In this document: positions 35,229-47,632 of the stretch, piece by piece
How the letters are laid out: each line of letters opens with the position of its first letter
How positions within the stretch are numbered: the first letter of the stretch is position 1
Source of the DNA: Nocardioides aurantiacus
Lineage (GTDB): Bacteria > Actinomycetota > Actinomycetes > Propionibacteriales > Nocardioidaceae
Direction of reading: 5' to 3'
DNA: 64,000 nt
Assembly: GCF_003752505.1 (NCBI RefSeq)
Contig: NZ_RKHO01000001.1
Span: 3,782,001-3,846,000 of the forward strand
The notes under the pieces: generated by a model
The model's database searches: none
Seen by the model: the letters and a program-made list of their open reading frames with translations, nothing else
Told to the model about the DNA's origin: nothing
Program-made: the position numbers and the translations under genes

Positions 35229-37199
35229 CTACCGCCGGGCTGCTCCCGCGAGGAAGGACCGCAGCAGCGGGCCCGCCGTGCCCGAGCCGGAGTCGCCGCG
35301 CTCGACGAAGACCGCCACCGCCAGGTCGCCCTGCGCCGCCACCATCCAGGCGTGGGTCCGGGGCGGCTCCTCCTCGCCGAACTCGGCCGTGCCGGTCTTG
35401 GCCAGCACCGGGTCGCCGGGCAGGTCCGCCAGCTGCGACCCGCTGCCCCGCTCGACCACGGCGCGGAGCATCCGCCGCAGCGCCTGGGCCTCCGCCGGCT
35501 CCAGCGGGTCGGCCGGGTCGGCCTCGGGGGCCTCGAGCGCCGGCAGCAGCCGGGGCACCACGGTCCGGCCGGCCTGCACCGAGCCGACGACGGCCGCCAT
35601 CGCCAGCGGGGAGGCCAGCACCGATCCCTGGCCGATCAGGTCGGCGGCGGCGCCGGTCTCGCCCTGCCCGGCCGGGTCGTCGGGTCCCGCTTGGCCGAGG
35701 TAGGCCGGGAAGCCGAGGTCGCGGTCGACCCCCAGCCCCACCGCCTCGGCCGCGCGGGAGACGTCCTCGCCGGAGACGTCCTCGCCGGAGACGCGCTCGC
35801 GGGCCGAGATGAAGGCGGTGTTGCAGGAGCTCGCGACCGCGTCCTCGAGGGTGATCCGGCCGAGCCCGGACGCCGGGTAGTCGTCGTAGTTCTCGAAGTC
35901 GCGCCCGTCGACGTCGACCGTGGCCGGGCAGGCGACCGGGTCGCCCGGCGCGACGCCGGCACGCAGCAGGGCCAGCGCGCTGACGATCTTGTACGTCGAC
36001 CCGGGGGCGTACTGCCCGACCGTGGCGGTGGCGTAGCCCTCGGACCCCGGACCGTTCGCGGCGACGAGCAGGTCGCCCGTCGAGGGCTGCAGCGCCACCA
36101 GCGCGGCCGCCGGCCCGACGTCGGCCAGCGTGTCCTGGGCCAGCTGCTGCAGCCGCGGGTCCAGCGTCGTGGCCAGGTCCTTCCCGGCGACCGGGTCGGC
36201 GGCGAACAGCTCCCGGGGCTCGCCCTGCCCACCGGCCGTGCGGACGACCACCCCGCGGCGGCCGAGCAGGCGGGCGTCGTAGCGGCGCTGGAGGCCGGAG
36301 GTGCCGACCTCGTCGCCGGCGAGGACCCTGCCCCGCGACTCCTCCACGATCTCGGCGGTGGCCGGGCCGACGCTGCCGAGCAGCGGCGCGGCGTACTCCC
36401 GGGTGGGGGCCAGCGGCAGCTCGTCCTCGACCAGGCGTCCGCCCGGGAGCGCCTCGACCCGGGCCCGGACGTCGGGTCCGAGGTCGTCGGTCCGCAGCAC
36501 GATCGCCTCGACGAAGGCCCGCTCACCGGCCGCGGCGACCTGCTCCGCGAACGCCTCGGCGTCGACGTCGACGACCTCGGCCACCCGGCGGGCGGAGGCG
36601 ACGGCCTCGGCGCGGCGTACGCCCTGCTTGTCCACGCCCACCCGCACCACCGGGCGCGGCTCGACCAGCACGCTCCCCGCCCGGCCCAGGACGCGGCCGC
36701 GCTCGGGGGCGAGCGCGCTCGCGGCCAGCGTCTCCTCGCCCCGCAGCGATGGCTCCACGACCGCCGGCTCCCAGCGCAGCGCCCAGACGTCCTCGCCGCC
36801 GCGCGAGACCTCCTCCAGGGTGGCGGTGCTGCGGTAGCGCCAGTCGTCCCCGGCACCCTCGCCCCCCGCCCGCCAACGCCAGGTCAGCGGCACGGTGGCG
36901 GTGCCGTCCCCGGTCTCGACCCCGCCGCCCGCGACGGCCGGCTCGCCGAGCACGGCGGCGCCGGCCAGGACCCGGTCGAGCTGCCGCTGCACCTGCGCCC
37001 GGTCGCCCACGACGGGCACGCCCTCGAGCTCTCCCTGCGCCAGCCCGCGGGCCAGCCTCGCGGCCGCGGCGTCGGCGTCCGGCCCGGACCACGGCAGGCT
37101 GCAGGCGCTGGGCAGCAGCACGAGCGCGGCGAGCCCGGCCGCGACGGCCGCCCGCCGGGTGGGGGTGCGGCCAGGGGCAGGACGGGGTCGCGGACTCAC
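35229..37199 (-). CDS. Penicillin-binding protein (transpeptidase) with MecA_N/NTF2-like domain
   Basis: A 656-residue class B PBP. A lipobox-like N-terminus (LLPSAC, Cys at about residue 33) suggests lipid anchoring. The NTF2-like domain (about 45-150) and dimerisation domain (about 160-320) precede the transpeptidase, with SxxK in PGSTYKIVS (about 400), SxN in SSCNT (about 456) and KTGTAE (about 600). It crosslinks peptidoglycan stem peptides. MecA_N-bearing PBPs resemble low-affinity types, but resistance is not implied. The GTG at 37199 is chosen because the basic run and hydrophobic segment follow it. Stand-alone gene. Confidence 0.9.
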   Translation of the reverse strand: MSPRPRPAPGRTPTRRAAVAAGLAALVLLPSACSLPWSGPDADAAAARLARGLAQGELEGVPVVGDRAQVQRQLDRVLAGAAVLGEPAVAGGGVETGDGTATVPLTWRWRAGGEGAGDDWRYRSTATLEEVSRGGEDVWALRWEPAVVEPSLRGEETLAASALAPERGRVLGRAGSVLVEPRPVVRVGVDKQGVRRAEAVASARRVAEVVDVDAEAFAEQVAAAGERAFVEAIVLRTDDLGPDVRARVEALPGGRLVEDELPLAPTREYAAPLLGSVGPATAEIVEESRGRVLAGDEVGTSGLQRRYDARLLGRRGVVVRTAGGQGEPRELFAADPVAGKDLATTLDPRLQQLAQDTLADVGPAAALVALQPSTGDLLVAANGPGSEGYATATVGQYAPGSTYKIVSALALLRAGVAPGDPVACPATVDVDGRDFENYDDYPASGLGRITLEDAVASSCNTAFISARERVSGEDVSGEDVSRAAEAVGLGVDRDLGFPAYLGQAGPDDPAGQGETGAAADLIGQGSVLASPLAMAAVVGSVQAGRTVVPRLLPALEAPEADPADPLEPAEAQALRRMLRAVVERGSGSQLADLPGDPVLAKTGTAEFGEEEPPRTHAWMVAAQGDLAVAVFVERGDSGSGTAGPLLRSFLAGAARR

Positions 37200-37523
37200 C
37201 CGTCGATCGCACCACAGCCGTCCGAACCCGGACGAGCCCGACACGGGGGTCGGGACCTGGTCTGTGCCGCGCCGGCCGACCGCGGCGGGCGAGCCCACCG
37301 GCGCGACACAGGACGGGGGGCCGGGGAGCGGTGCTCACCCAGCGGGGCGGGTCGGCCACCCCCGGGAACCCCGGGTGCGACCGACGCGGACGTCCGGTGC
37401 GTGGGCCGTGTCCTCGACCTCGGGGGTGCAGGTACCCCCCGACCCCCGGCTCCTCACACCCGTCTCAGACTCCGGTCACCCCGTGGGCGCCGCGTCGCCA
37501 CGGGGCCGGCCGGCGTACGCCGC
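37200..37523. other. 324-bp intergenic region with a long stem-loop
   Basis: No gene is visible. CTGTGCCGCGCCGG (37262-37275) pairs with CCGGCGCGACACAG (37298-37311), 14 bp with one mismatch, in the region between the GAF-ANTAR gene and the penicillin-binding protein (both minus strand). It could end the first transcript or shape the leader of the second. The rest is C-rich with no recognised motif. Confidence 0.45.
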
Positions 37524-38231
37524 TCAGCCGCCCGGACGGTGGGTCCGCACGACCCGGGCGGCGACCTCGACGAGCTTGAGGTTCATCTCCTGGCTCACCC
37601 GCGCCAGCATCGCGAAGGCGGCCTCCTGGTCGAGGTCGTGCATCGCCATCAGCAGGCCCACGGCCTTGCCGATCTCGCGGTTGCTCTCCAGGCCCTGGCG
37701 CAGCGTCGAGGCCTCTTGGCCGCGGTCCATCGCCACCAGCACCACCGAGGCGAAGGCGGTGAGCAGCGTCGCCTGGTGCAGCGAGTGCTCGGTGAGCTGG
37801 TCCGGGGTGTCGCTGAAGACGTTGAGCGCGCCGACCTTGGCGCCGTCGTCGCGCAGCCGGAAGCCGGCCATCCCGCGCACCGGGGTCTCGGCCAGCACCC
37901 GCTGCGCGAGCCGCGGCCAGCCGCACCCCTCGGGCAGGTCGGCGCAGAAGTGCTGGTGGGGGGCGTCCTCGTCGAGGGCGTCGAGGCACGGCCCCTCCCC
38001 GACCTCGCGCTCGAGGTCGTCGCAGGTCGCGGCGACCCCGTCCGAGGCGGCCACCGTGACCGCACGACCCCGGCGGCGCAGCATCAGCGAGGCGTGGTCG
38101 CACCCGTCGACCAGCTCGACCGCGGCCCGGCACAGGGTGTCGGCGACCGCCTCGAAGGACTCCCCGGCGTAGACGAGGTCGGCCAGCGTGCGGACGGTGT
38201 CGGACAGCTCCGGCGGCATCAGGGAGGGCAT
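37524..38231 (-). CDS. GAF-ANTAR domain antitermination regulator
   Basis: A 235-residue protein with a GAF domain (about 15-160; DHASLMLRRRG and PVRGMAGFRLRDDG) and a C-terminal ANTAR domain (about 170-228; GKAVGLLMAMHDLDQEAAFA, NLKLVEVAARVV). ANTAR proteins bind paired RNA hairpins with hexanucleotide loops and prevent termination; the GAF part would sense a small molecule or redox state. I start at the ATG at 38231. No dual-hexaloop target was found nearby by eye. Confidence 0.9.
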   Translation of the reverse strand: MPSLMPPELSDTVRTLADLVYAGESFEAVADTLCRAAVELVDGCDHASLMLRRRGRAVTVAASDGVAATCDDLEREVGEGPCLDALDEDAPHQHFCADLPEGCGWPRLAQRVLAETPVRGMAGFRLRDDGAKVGALNVFSDTPDQLTEHSLHQATLLTAFASVVLVAMDRGQEASTLRQGLESNREIGKAVGLLMAMHDLDQEAAFAMLARVSQEMNLKLVEVAARVVRTHRPGG

Positions 38232-38340
38232 CGATAGTCCAGGTCGGTCCGTGGTCGTGCGGGGGCGGCGCGTCGGTCCCTGGTCGCGAGCCCGAGCGAG
38301 GTGCATCATGACACGCCCCGCGGAACGGGACGGTCCGCCG

Positions 38341-39458
<1,118 letters not shown>

Positions 39459-39462
<4 letters not shown>

Positions 39463-40304
39463 GCCGCGCCCTGGCCGGTCCAGCGACCGCGCAGCACGAC
39501 CAGCACGGTGACCGAGACCGTCAGCAGCACCAGCGAGAGCGCGATCGCGGCGTCGGGGTCGGTCTGGATCGCGTTGTAGACCGCCAGCGGCATGGTGCGG
39601 GTGGTGCCCTCGAAGTTGCCGGCGAAGGTCGCGGTGGCGCCGAACTCCCCCAGCGCCCGCGCCCAGCACAGCACCGCGCCCGCGACCAGGGCCGGGCGGA
39701 TGATGGGCAGCGTCACCCGCAGGAACACCGTCATCCGCGAGGCGCCGAGGGTGGCGGCGGCCTCGTCGTACCCCCGGTCGGCCGTGCGCAGCGCGCCCTC
39801 GACCGCCACCACCAGGAACGGCATCGCCACGAACGTCTCGGCGACCACCACCGCCGGCGTGCTGAACGGGACCGTGATCCCGAACCACGCGTCGAGGTAG
39901 CGCCCGACGATCCCGTTGCGGCCGAAGGCCAGCAGCAGCGCCACGCCGCCCACGACGGGCGGCAGCACGAGCGGGAGCGTCACCAGCGCCCGCAGCAGGC
40001 GTACGCCGGGGGCCTGCGACCGCGCGAGCACGTAGGCCAACGGCACCCCCAGCACCACCGAGACCAGCGTGGCGAGGCTGGCGCACACCAGCGACAGGCG
40101 CAGCGCCTCCCGGACCTCGGGCGTGAGCAGGATCCGGGGCAGGCCCTCCCACGGCGCGCGGACGAGCAGCCCACCCAGCGGCACCAGCAGCAGCAGCACC
40201 GCCAGCGCGGCGGGGACCCCCAGCGGCCAGGGGACGCGCTCGCGCCGGCGCCCCAGGGCCCTCCGCGGCCCGCCCGACGGGGCCGTCCTCACCGGAGACC
40301 TCAC
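39459..40304 (-). CDS. modB: Molybdate ABC transporter permease
   Basis: A 281-residue permease with five to six helices; the conserved EAA-type loop is DEAAATLGASRMTVFLRV, and WARALGEFGATATFAGN is a hallmark of ModB. GTG at 40304 overlaps the modA stop; a second GTG at 40292 is possible. Confidence 0.93.
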
Positions 40305-41086
40305 GGCAGACCGAAGCCCGCGTCCTCGAGCGCCTCGCGACCCACCTCCGAGCGCACCAGGTCGACGAAGGCCCGGGCCTGCTCGGCGTTCTCGGACCGC
40401 TCCAGCGCGGCGATGGGGTAGGTCGTGGTGGCCGCGTCCTCCTCGGGTACCGCGACGCCCGCGACGGCGTCGCCCGCGGCCTGCACGTCGGTGACGTAGA
40501 CCAGGCCGGCGTCGACCTCGCCCAGGGTGACCTTGGTCAGGACCGCCTTGACGTCCTCCTCCTCGGTGACCGGGGTGACGTCGAGCCCGGCCGAGTCGAG
40601 GACGTCGACGGCCAGCACGCCGCACGGCACCTCGGGGTCGCACACCGCGACCTTGACCGACTCCCTCGCGAGGTCGTCGAGGGAGTCGACGTCGCCGGGG
40701 TTGTCGGCGGGCACGGCGATCTCGGCCTCGTTGGTGGCGAAGTCCTGCGGGTCCTCCGCCTCGCCGGCGTCGACGACGGTCTGCATCGTCCCGGGGCTCG
40801 CGGCGGCGAACACGTCGGCCGGGGCACCGCTGGTGACCTGCTCGGCCAGGCCCGAGCTCGGACCGAAGGACAGCTGCACGGTGGTCCCCGGGTTGTCGGC
40901 CTCGAACCGCTGGCCGAGCGCGGTGAACGTCTCGGTCAGCGAGGCCGCGGCGAGCACCCGCAGCGTGACGGTCTGACCCGACGCACCCGGCTGGTCGCCG
41001 CTGCTGCCGCACCCGGACAGGAGCAGGGTGCCCGCCAGGATGGTGGCGAGGGCGGTCCGGACCGGCAGGTGCCGGTGCTGTCTCAC
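40301..41086 (-). CDS. modA: Molybdate-binding lipoprotein
   Basis: A 261-residue binding protein. The signal peptide ends at a lipobox (LLSGC, Cys at about residue 23). The oxyanion site residues lie in VLAAASLTETFTALG, FGPSSGLAEQV and the AAGDAV/VYVTDVQ region; PADVFAAASPGTM is characteristic. GTG start overlaps the regulator gene stop. The ligand is molybdate or tungstate. Confidence 0.93.
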   Translation of the reverse strand: MRQHRHLPVRTALATILAGTLLLSGCGSSGDQPGASGQTVTLRVLAAASLTETFTALGQRFEADNPGTTVQLSFGPSSGLAEQVTSGAPADVFAAASPGTMQTVVDAGEAEDPQDFATNEAEIAVPADNPGDVDSLDDLARESVKVAVCDPEVPCGVLAVDVLDSAGLDVTPVTEEEDVKAVLTKVTLGEVDAGLVYVTDVQAAGDAVAGVAVPEEDAATTTYPIAALERSENAEQARAFVDLVRSEVGREALEDAGFGLP

Positions 41087-41493
41087 GGGGCCTCCGGGAG
41101 CTCGACGACGACGTTGGTGGACTTGACGGCGGCGATGGCCAGGACGCCGGGCTCGAGCCGCAGCTCGTCGGCGGCCTCGCGGCTCATCAGGGACACGACG
41201 CGGTGCGGGCCGGCCTGGATCTCGACCTGGGCCATCACGGTGTCGCGCAGCACCCGCGTCACCAGCCCGACGAACCGGTTGCGCGCCGACGCCGACACCA
41301 CCGGGCCGGGCTCGGGGTGCTCCCCCGACGCGGCCAGCTGCTGCGCCACCTCGGCCAGCTCGACCCCGTCCACCACCTGCCGGCCCGAGCCGTCGGTCGT
41401 CGGGTGCAGCCGCCCCGACTCGGCCCACCGCCTCACGGTGTCGTCGCTGACGCCGAGCAGCTCGGCCGCCTGCTTGATCCGATACGTCGCCAC
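41083..41493 (-). CDS. HTH plus TOBE molybdate-responsive regulator
   Basis: A 136-residue protein. Residues 1-55 are an excisionase/MerR-type helix-turn-helix (YRIKQAAELLGVSDDTVRRW); residues about 68-132 are one TOBE/Mop domain (SARNRFVGLVTRVLRDTVMA, VKSTNVVVEL), the fold that binds molybdate. It is the first gene of regulator-modA-modB-modC, all GTGA-coupled, so it is most likely the sensor of the operon, an analogue of ModE with a different DNA-binding part. TAGGTT 6 bases before the GTG gives a leaderless start. Confidence 0.87.
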   Translation of the reverse strand: MATYRIKQAAELLGVSDDTVRRWAESGRLHPTTDGSGRQVVDGVELAEVAQQLAASGEHPEPGPVVSASARNRFVGLVTRVLRDTVMAQVEIQAGPHRVVSLMSREAADELRLEPGVLAIAAVKSTNVVVELPEAP

Positions 41494-41499
41494 GCCCGC

Positions 41500-41505
41500 A
41501 ACCTA
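41500..41505 (-). promoter_or_regulatory. -10 hexamer TAGGTT, leaderless promoter of the mod operon
   Basis: Six bases before the GTG of the TOBE regulator gene. Confidence 0.5.
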
Positions 41506-41597
41506 GCCGCACCTGCGGCGGCATGTCACCCTGTGATCCGCATGCGCGGACACCGACCCGGTCCTCGACGTACGCCCGACGTACGCCGCACCACCCC

Positions 41598-41655
41598 CTC
41601 TACCGCGGTTCTGTGGACGCTTCGGGGCCGGTAGAGCCCGTGTTGAGCGTCCACA
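41598..41655. repeat. Two interleaved inverted repeats between mod and hemerythrin genes
   Basis: CTCTACCG (41598) pairs with CGGTAGAG (41629), and TGTGGACGCT (41612) pairs with AGCGTCCACA (41646). Each pair encloses one arm of the other, so as RNA they form either a pseudoknot or two exclusive stems. They lie in the 237-base gap between divergent genes, away from both -10 hexamers. A tandem GACGTACGCC (41567, 41578) is next to them. Confidence 0.6.
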
Positions 41656-41717
41656 ACCCCGATTTACATGGGCGCCACTCCGGGCCGGCCCGACACCACA
41701 CCCACGTCCGCCCTGCC

Positions 41718-41723
41718 TAGAGT
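41718..41723 (+). promoter_or_regulatory. -10 hexamer TAGAGT, promoter of the hemerythrin gene
   Basis: Seven bases before the ATG at 41731. The GGGGG between could also act as a ribosome site if transcription started further upstream. Confidence 0.45.
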
Positions 41724-41730
41724 CGGGGGC

Positions 41731-42249
41731 ATGACGACCGAGCTGCCCGAGATCACCCGCCCGACGACCGGCGACGTGGTCGACCTGATCCTCGAGGACC
41801 ACCGTGCGTTCGAGACGTTGCTGCGGGAGCTGCGCAACGACCAGAACGACCGCGCGGCGCTGCGCGGGCAGCTCTCGGCGCTGCTGGTCGCGCACGGGGA
41901 GGCCGAGGAGAGCCACGTCTACCCCGAGCTCAGGCGCAAGGACGCGATCGACGAGCACGAGGCCGAGCACGGCGAGGAGGAGCACCGCGAGATCTACGAG
42001 GCCCTGCTCCCGCTGCTCGAGGCGACCGACCTGTACGACGAGGACGCCAGCCACGCCCTTCACGAGCTGAGCGAGACGCTGCTCCACCACCTCGACGAGG
42101 AGGAGCGCGACATCCTCAACCCGGCCCGCTCCGACGTCGCCGACGCCGACCGCGCCCGTCTGGGCGAGGCCTGGGCCACCCGCCGCAACGAGCTGCTCGA
42201 CGACGGCTGCGGAAGCCTCGAGCAGGTGCGGTCGCTCCTCGCCGGGTGA
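41731..42249 (+). CDS. Hemerythrin-domain (HHE) protein
   Basis: A 172-residue four-helix protein. The di-iron ligands are visible: DHRAFE (first His), AHGEAEESHVYPEL (His and Glu), EHGEEEHREIYEAL (His) and LLHHLDEEERDIL (His and Glu). Such proteins bind oxygen, nitric oxide or store iron. Its stop overlaps the GTG start of the MFS gene, so the two are co-translated. The exact role is not clear. Confidence 0.87.
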   Translation: MTTELPEITRPTTGDVVDLILEDHRAFETLLRELRNDQNDRAALRGQLSALLVAHGEAEESHVYPELRRKDAIDEHEAEHGEEEHREIYEALLPLLEATDLYDEDASHALHELSETLLHHLDEEERDILNPARSDVADADRARLGEAWATRRNELLDDGCGSLEQVRSLLAG

Positions 42250-43517
42250 GGTCGGTCCTGGCCGACACCCGGCCACTGCGCGACCCGCACTTCCGGCGGC
42301 TGTGGATCGCCAACATCGTCACCGTCGTCGGCGCCCAGCTGACGGTCGTGGCGGTGCCGGCGCAGATCTACCAGCTGACCGGCTCCTCGGCGTACGTCGG
42401 GCTGACGGGCGTCTTCGGCCTCGTCCCGCTCGTCGTCTTCGGGCTCTGGGGCGGCGCCCTGGCCGACGTGCTCGAACGGCGCACCCTGCTGATCGCGACC
42501 ACGCTCGGGCTGATCGGCACCAGCGCGCTGTTCTGGTTGCAGGCCTGGAGCGGGGCCGGCAACGTGTGGCTGCTGCTGGGGCTGTTCTCGCTGCAGCAGG
42601 CGTTCTTCGCGGTCAACCAGCCCACCCGCAGCGCCGTGCTCCCGCGCCTGCTCCCGCTGCCGCTGCTGCCGGCGGCCAACTCGCTCAACATGACGGTGAT
42701 GCAGGCCGGGGCGATCGGCGGACCGCTGGTCGCCGGGGCGCTGATCCCGGTGTTCGGGTTCTCCTGGATCTACCTGCTCGACACCCTGGCCCTCGTCCCC
42801 ACGCTCGCCGCGGTGGCCCTGCTGCCGCCGCTGCCGGTCGAGGGGGTCACGGGCAGCCTGGGGCTGTCGGCGGTCTGGGACGGCCTGGTCTACCTCAAGG
42901 GCCAGCCGGTGCTGCTGATGTCGTTCCTGGTCGACATCGTCGCGATGGTCTTCGGCATGCCCCGGGCGCTGTTCCCCGAGATCGCGCACGTCGACTTCGG
43001 CGGTCCCGAGGGCGGCGGGCTGGTCTTCGCGCTGCTCTTCGCCGGCATCCCGATCGGCGCCGTGCTCGGTGGCGTGTTCTCGGGCTGGGTCTCGCGGATC
43101 GAGCGGCAGGGCGTCGCCGTGCTGGCGTGCGTCGTGGTGTGGGGCCTGGCCATGGTCGGCTTCGGCGCGGCCGTCGGCCTGGCCGACACGTGGCGTACGC
43201 CGATGCTGGTGGCCGCCGTGCTGATGCTGGTCGTCGGCGGGGCGGCCGACATGGCCTCGGCCGCGTTCCGCACGAGCATGCTGCAGAGCGCGGCCTCCGA
43301 CGCCGTCCGGGGCCGGCTGCAGGGCGTCTTCACCGTGGTGGTCGTCGGCGGCCCCCGCGTGGCCGACGTCGCCCACGGCGCGGTCGCGGTCAGCATCGGC
43401 GCAGCCGCCACGGCGGCCGGCGGCGGGCTGCTGGTCGTGGTCGGCACCGTGCTGGCGGCCGTCGCGTTCCCGGCGTTCGTGCGCTACCGCGTGACCACCG
43501 CCGTGCGCACCACCTGA
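42246..43517 (+). CDS. MFS transporter (EntS-like)
   Basis: A 423-residue major-facilitator protein with about 12 helices. The first-half signature is WGGALADVLERRTLL, and GPLVAGALIPVFG follows. The closest group is the EntS/MFS_3 exporters used for siderophores and drugs. The GTG start is inside the hemerythrin stop (GTGA). Coupling with a di-iron protein hints at an iron-related or nitrosative-stress role, but that is inference. Confidence 0.88.
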   Translation: MRSVLADTRPLRDPHFRRLWIANIVTVVGAQLTVVAVPAQIYQLTGSSAYVGLTGVFGLVPLVVFGLWGGALADVLERRTLLIATTLGLIGTSALFWLQAWSGAGNVWLLLGLFSLQQAFFAVNQPTRSAVLPRLLPLPLLPAANSLNMTVMQAGAIGGPLVAGALIPVFGFSWIYLLDTLALVPTLAAVALLPPLPVEGVTGSLGLSAVWDGLVYLKGQPVLLMSFLVDIVAMVFGMPRALFPEIAHVDFGGPEGGGLVFALLFAGIPIGAVLGGVFSGWVSRIERQGVAVLACVVVWGLAMVGFGAAVGLADTWRTPMLVAAVLMLVVGGAADMASAAFRTSMLQSAASDAVRGRLQGVFTVVVVGGPRVADVAHGAVAVSIGAAATAAGGGLLVVVGTVLAAVAFPAFVRYRVTTAVRTT

Positions 43518-43545
43518 CCCCCTCCCGGCCGTCGGTGTCCTGCAC

Positions 43546-43551
43546 TAGCCT
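43546..43551 (+). promoter_or_regulatory. -10 hexamer TAGCCT, leaderless promoter of the UvrA paralogue
   Basis: Six bases before the ATG at 43558; no ribosome site is present. Confidence 0.5.
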
Positions 43552-43557
43552 CACGCG

Positions 43558-45927
<2,370 letters not shown>

Positions 45928-45936
45928 CCCGACGCC

Positions 45937-47568
45937 CTAGAAGCCGCCGAGCCGTCCCAGCCGGCGCAGCGGGCCCGGGCGGCCGTCGGGGTCGTGGAGG
46001 TGGGTGTAGGGCAGCACCGACAGCGCCCGCTGGAGCGGGTCGAGCTCGGGCGGCACCAGCCGTCGCAGCCGGCCCGGGGGCCGCTCGCCCGGCTTGCCGG
46101 CGGCGTGCCAGGCGTCGAGACGGTCGGCCGACTCGGCGTACGCCGCGAAGAAGTCGGCCGGCTCGACGCAGTCGGCCATCACCTCGAGCAGCTCGTCGGG
46201 GCGGCTCGGGTCCTGGGGGTCGACCACCGCCGGACGGTCGAGGTGCTCGGCGGCCAGTGTCAGCCGCAGCCGCCGGGCGTAGGGGCTGTGGTCGGGCGCG
46301 GAGGGGTCGACGACGACGGCCGAGAGCTCGGAGTCGTGGGTCCACGAGCGCCGGTTGAAGTTGTCGGACCCGACGGTGGCCCAGGTGTCGTCCATGACGC
46401 AGACCTTGGCGTGGACGTAGACAGGCGTGCCCTGGTGGTTCTCGATGCCGTAGATCGCGACCCGCCCCGGCGCCGCGTCGGTCATCTCGCGCATCGCCCG
46501 CGACCGGCCCAGCATCTGCGGCACCCGCGCGACGAAGCTGTCCTGGTCGGTGTGGATCGGCACGACCGCGACCACGAAGAGGTCCTTGTTGCGCCGCAGC
46601 GCCTCGACGAAGACGTCGCCGACCTGCTCGCCCCAGAGGTACTGGTCCTCGACGTAGACCAGCCGCCGCGCCCGCGAGACCGCCTTGGAGTAGCCGCGGG
46701 CGACACTGCGCTCGCCGCCGCGCGCGAACGGGTAGTCGCGGCCGTGGCGCAGGTTGGGGTAGGTGCGCAGCAGCTGCACGTGGTGGTTCGCACCCGGCAC
46801 CGGGGGCGGCGGCGGGGCCTGCTCGGGCAGCGCGTCCGGCGTCATGTCGAGCCGGAACAGCTTGTCCTGGAGCCAGTAGACCGGGTGGCGGGTCAGCGGC
46901 GTGGGGTCCTCCCAGCGCTCGCGGAAGACCGTCTCGACGTCGTGCACCGCCGGGCCGGTGATCGCCGCCTGCACGTCGTGCCAGGGCGGGGTCGCGCCGT
47001 ACTCGTCGGCCAGGTCGAGCGCCTGCGGGTCGCCCTGGTGGTGGATGTCGTCGCGGCGCGAGTGGCACAGGTCGATGCCCCCGACGTACGCCACGTCGCG
47101 CTCGGGTCGGTCGCGGTAGCGGATCACCACGAGCTTCTGGTGGTGCGAGCCGCCCGAGCGCACCCGCATGTCGAGCAGCACCTCGGCGCCGCGGGCCTGC
47201 AGCTGGCGGCCGAGCAGGCGGTTCTCGGCGGCGTTGAAGTTGAGCCGCTCCCAGTGCGAGCGCCAGATCAGGCCGCGCACGTCGACGCCGCGCTCGTCGG
47301 CACGCCCGAGCACCTCGACGACCTCGCTGCCGGGCTCGCCGGTCAGCCGCTCGTCGGCGTCGCCCTGCCAGTCGGTCAGGAAGACGACGTCGCCGCGGCG
47401 GGTCTCCTCCAGGCGCTCGTAGAGCTCGGCGAAGTACGTCGCGCCGTGCACCAGCGGCCGCACCTCGTTGCCCTCCGACCACGCCACCTGCCCCGGGTGG
47501 ACGTCGTCCAGCCGGGTGTCGGGGTTGCCGCGCTCGGCCTGGGTCAGCAGCCAGTCGGTGTGGTGCAC
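45937..47568 (-). CDS. Phospholipase D family protein
   Basis: A 543-residue protein with two HKD motifs: HHQKLVVIRYRDRP (about residue 152, with GGID after it) and HAKVCVMDDTWATVGSDNFN (about 388). Together they make one active site that cleaves phosphodiesters through a phospho-His intermediate. No signal peptide is visible. It belongs to the cardiolipin-synthase/PLD group of actinobacteria; substrate is a phospholipid by family. It converges with the UvrA paralogue (9 bases apart). Confidence 0.9.
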   Translation of the reverse strand: MHHTDWLLTQAERGNPDTRLDDVHPGQVAWSEGNEVRPLVHGATYFAELYERLEETRRGDVVFLTDWQGDADERLTGEPGSEVVEVLGRADERGVDVRGLIWRSHWERLNFNAAENRLLGRQLQARGAEVLLDMRVRSGGSHHQKLVVIRYRDRPERDVAYVGGIDLCHSRRDDIHHQGDPQALDLADEYGATPPWHDVQAAITGPAVHDVETVFRERWEDPTPLTRHPVYWLQDKLFRLDMTPDALPEQAPPPPPVPGANHHVQLLRTYPNLRHGRDYPFARGGERSVARGYSKAVSRARRLVYVEDQYLWGEQVGDVFVEALRRNKDLFVVAVVPIHTDQDSFVARVPQMLGRSRAMREMTDAAPGRVAIYGIENHQGTPVYVHAKVCVMDDTWATVGSDNFNRRSWTHDSELSAVVVDPSAPDHSPYARRLRLTLAAEHLDRPAVVDPQDPSRPDELLEVMADCVEPADFFAAYAESADRLDAWHAAGKPGERPPGRLRRLVPPELDPLQRALSVLPYTHLHDPDGRPGPLRRLGRLGGF

Positions 47569-47620
47569 GCCGCCACTGTGCCACCCCGCTCATCGGCCGA
47601 CGGCCGGGAGGCCACGCCCC

Positions 47621-47626
47621 TAGACT
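47621..47626 (+). promoter_or_regulatory. -10 hexamer TAGACT, leaderless promoter of the BrkB gene
   Basis: Six bases before the GTG at 47633. Confidence 0.5.
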
Positions 47627-47632
47627 GCGCCG

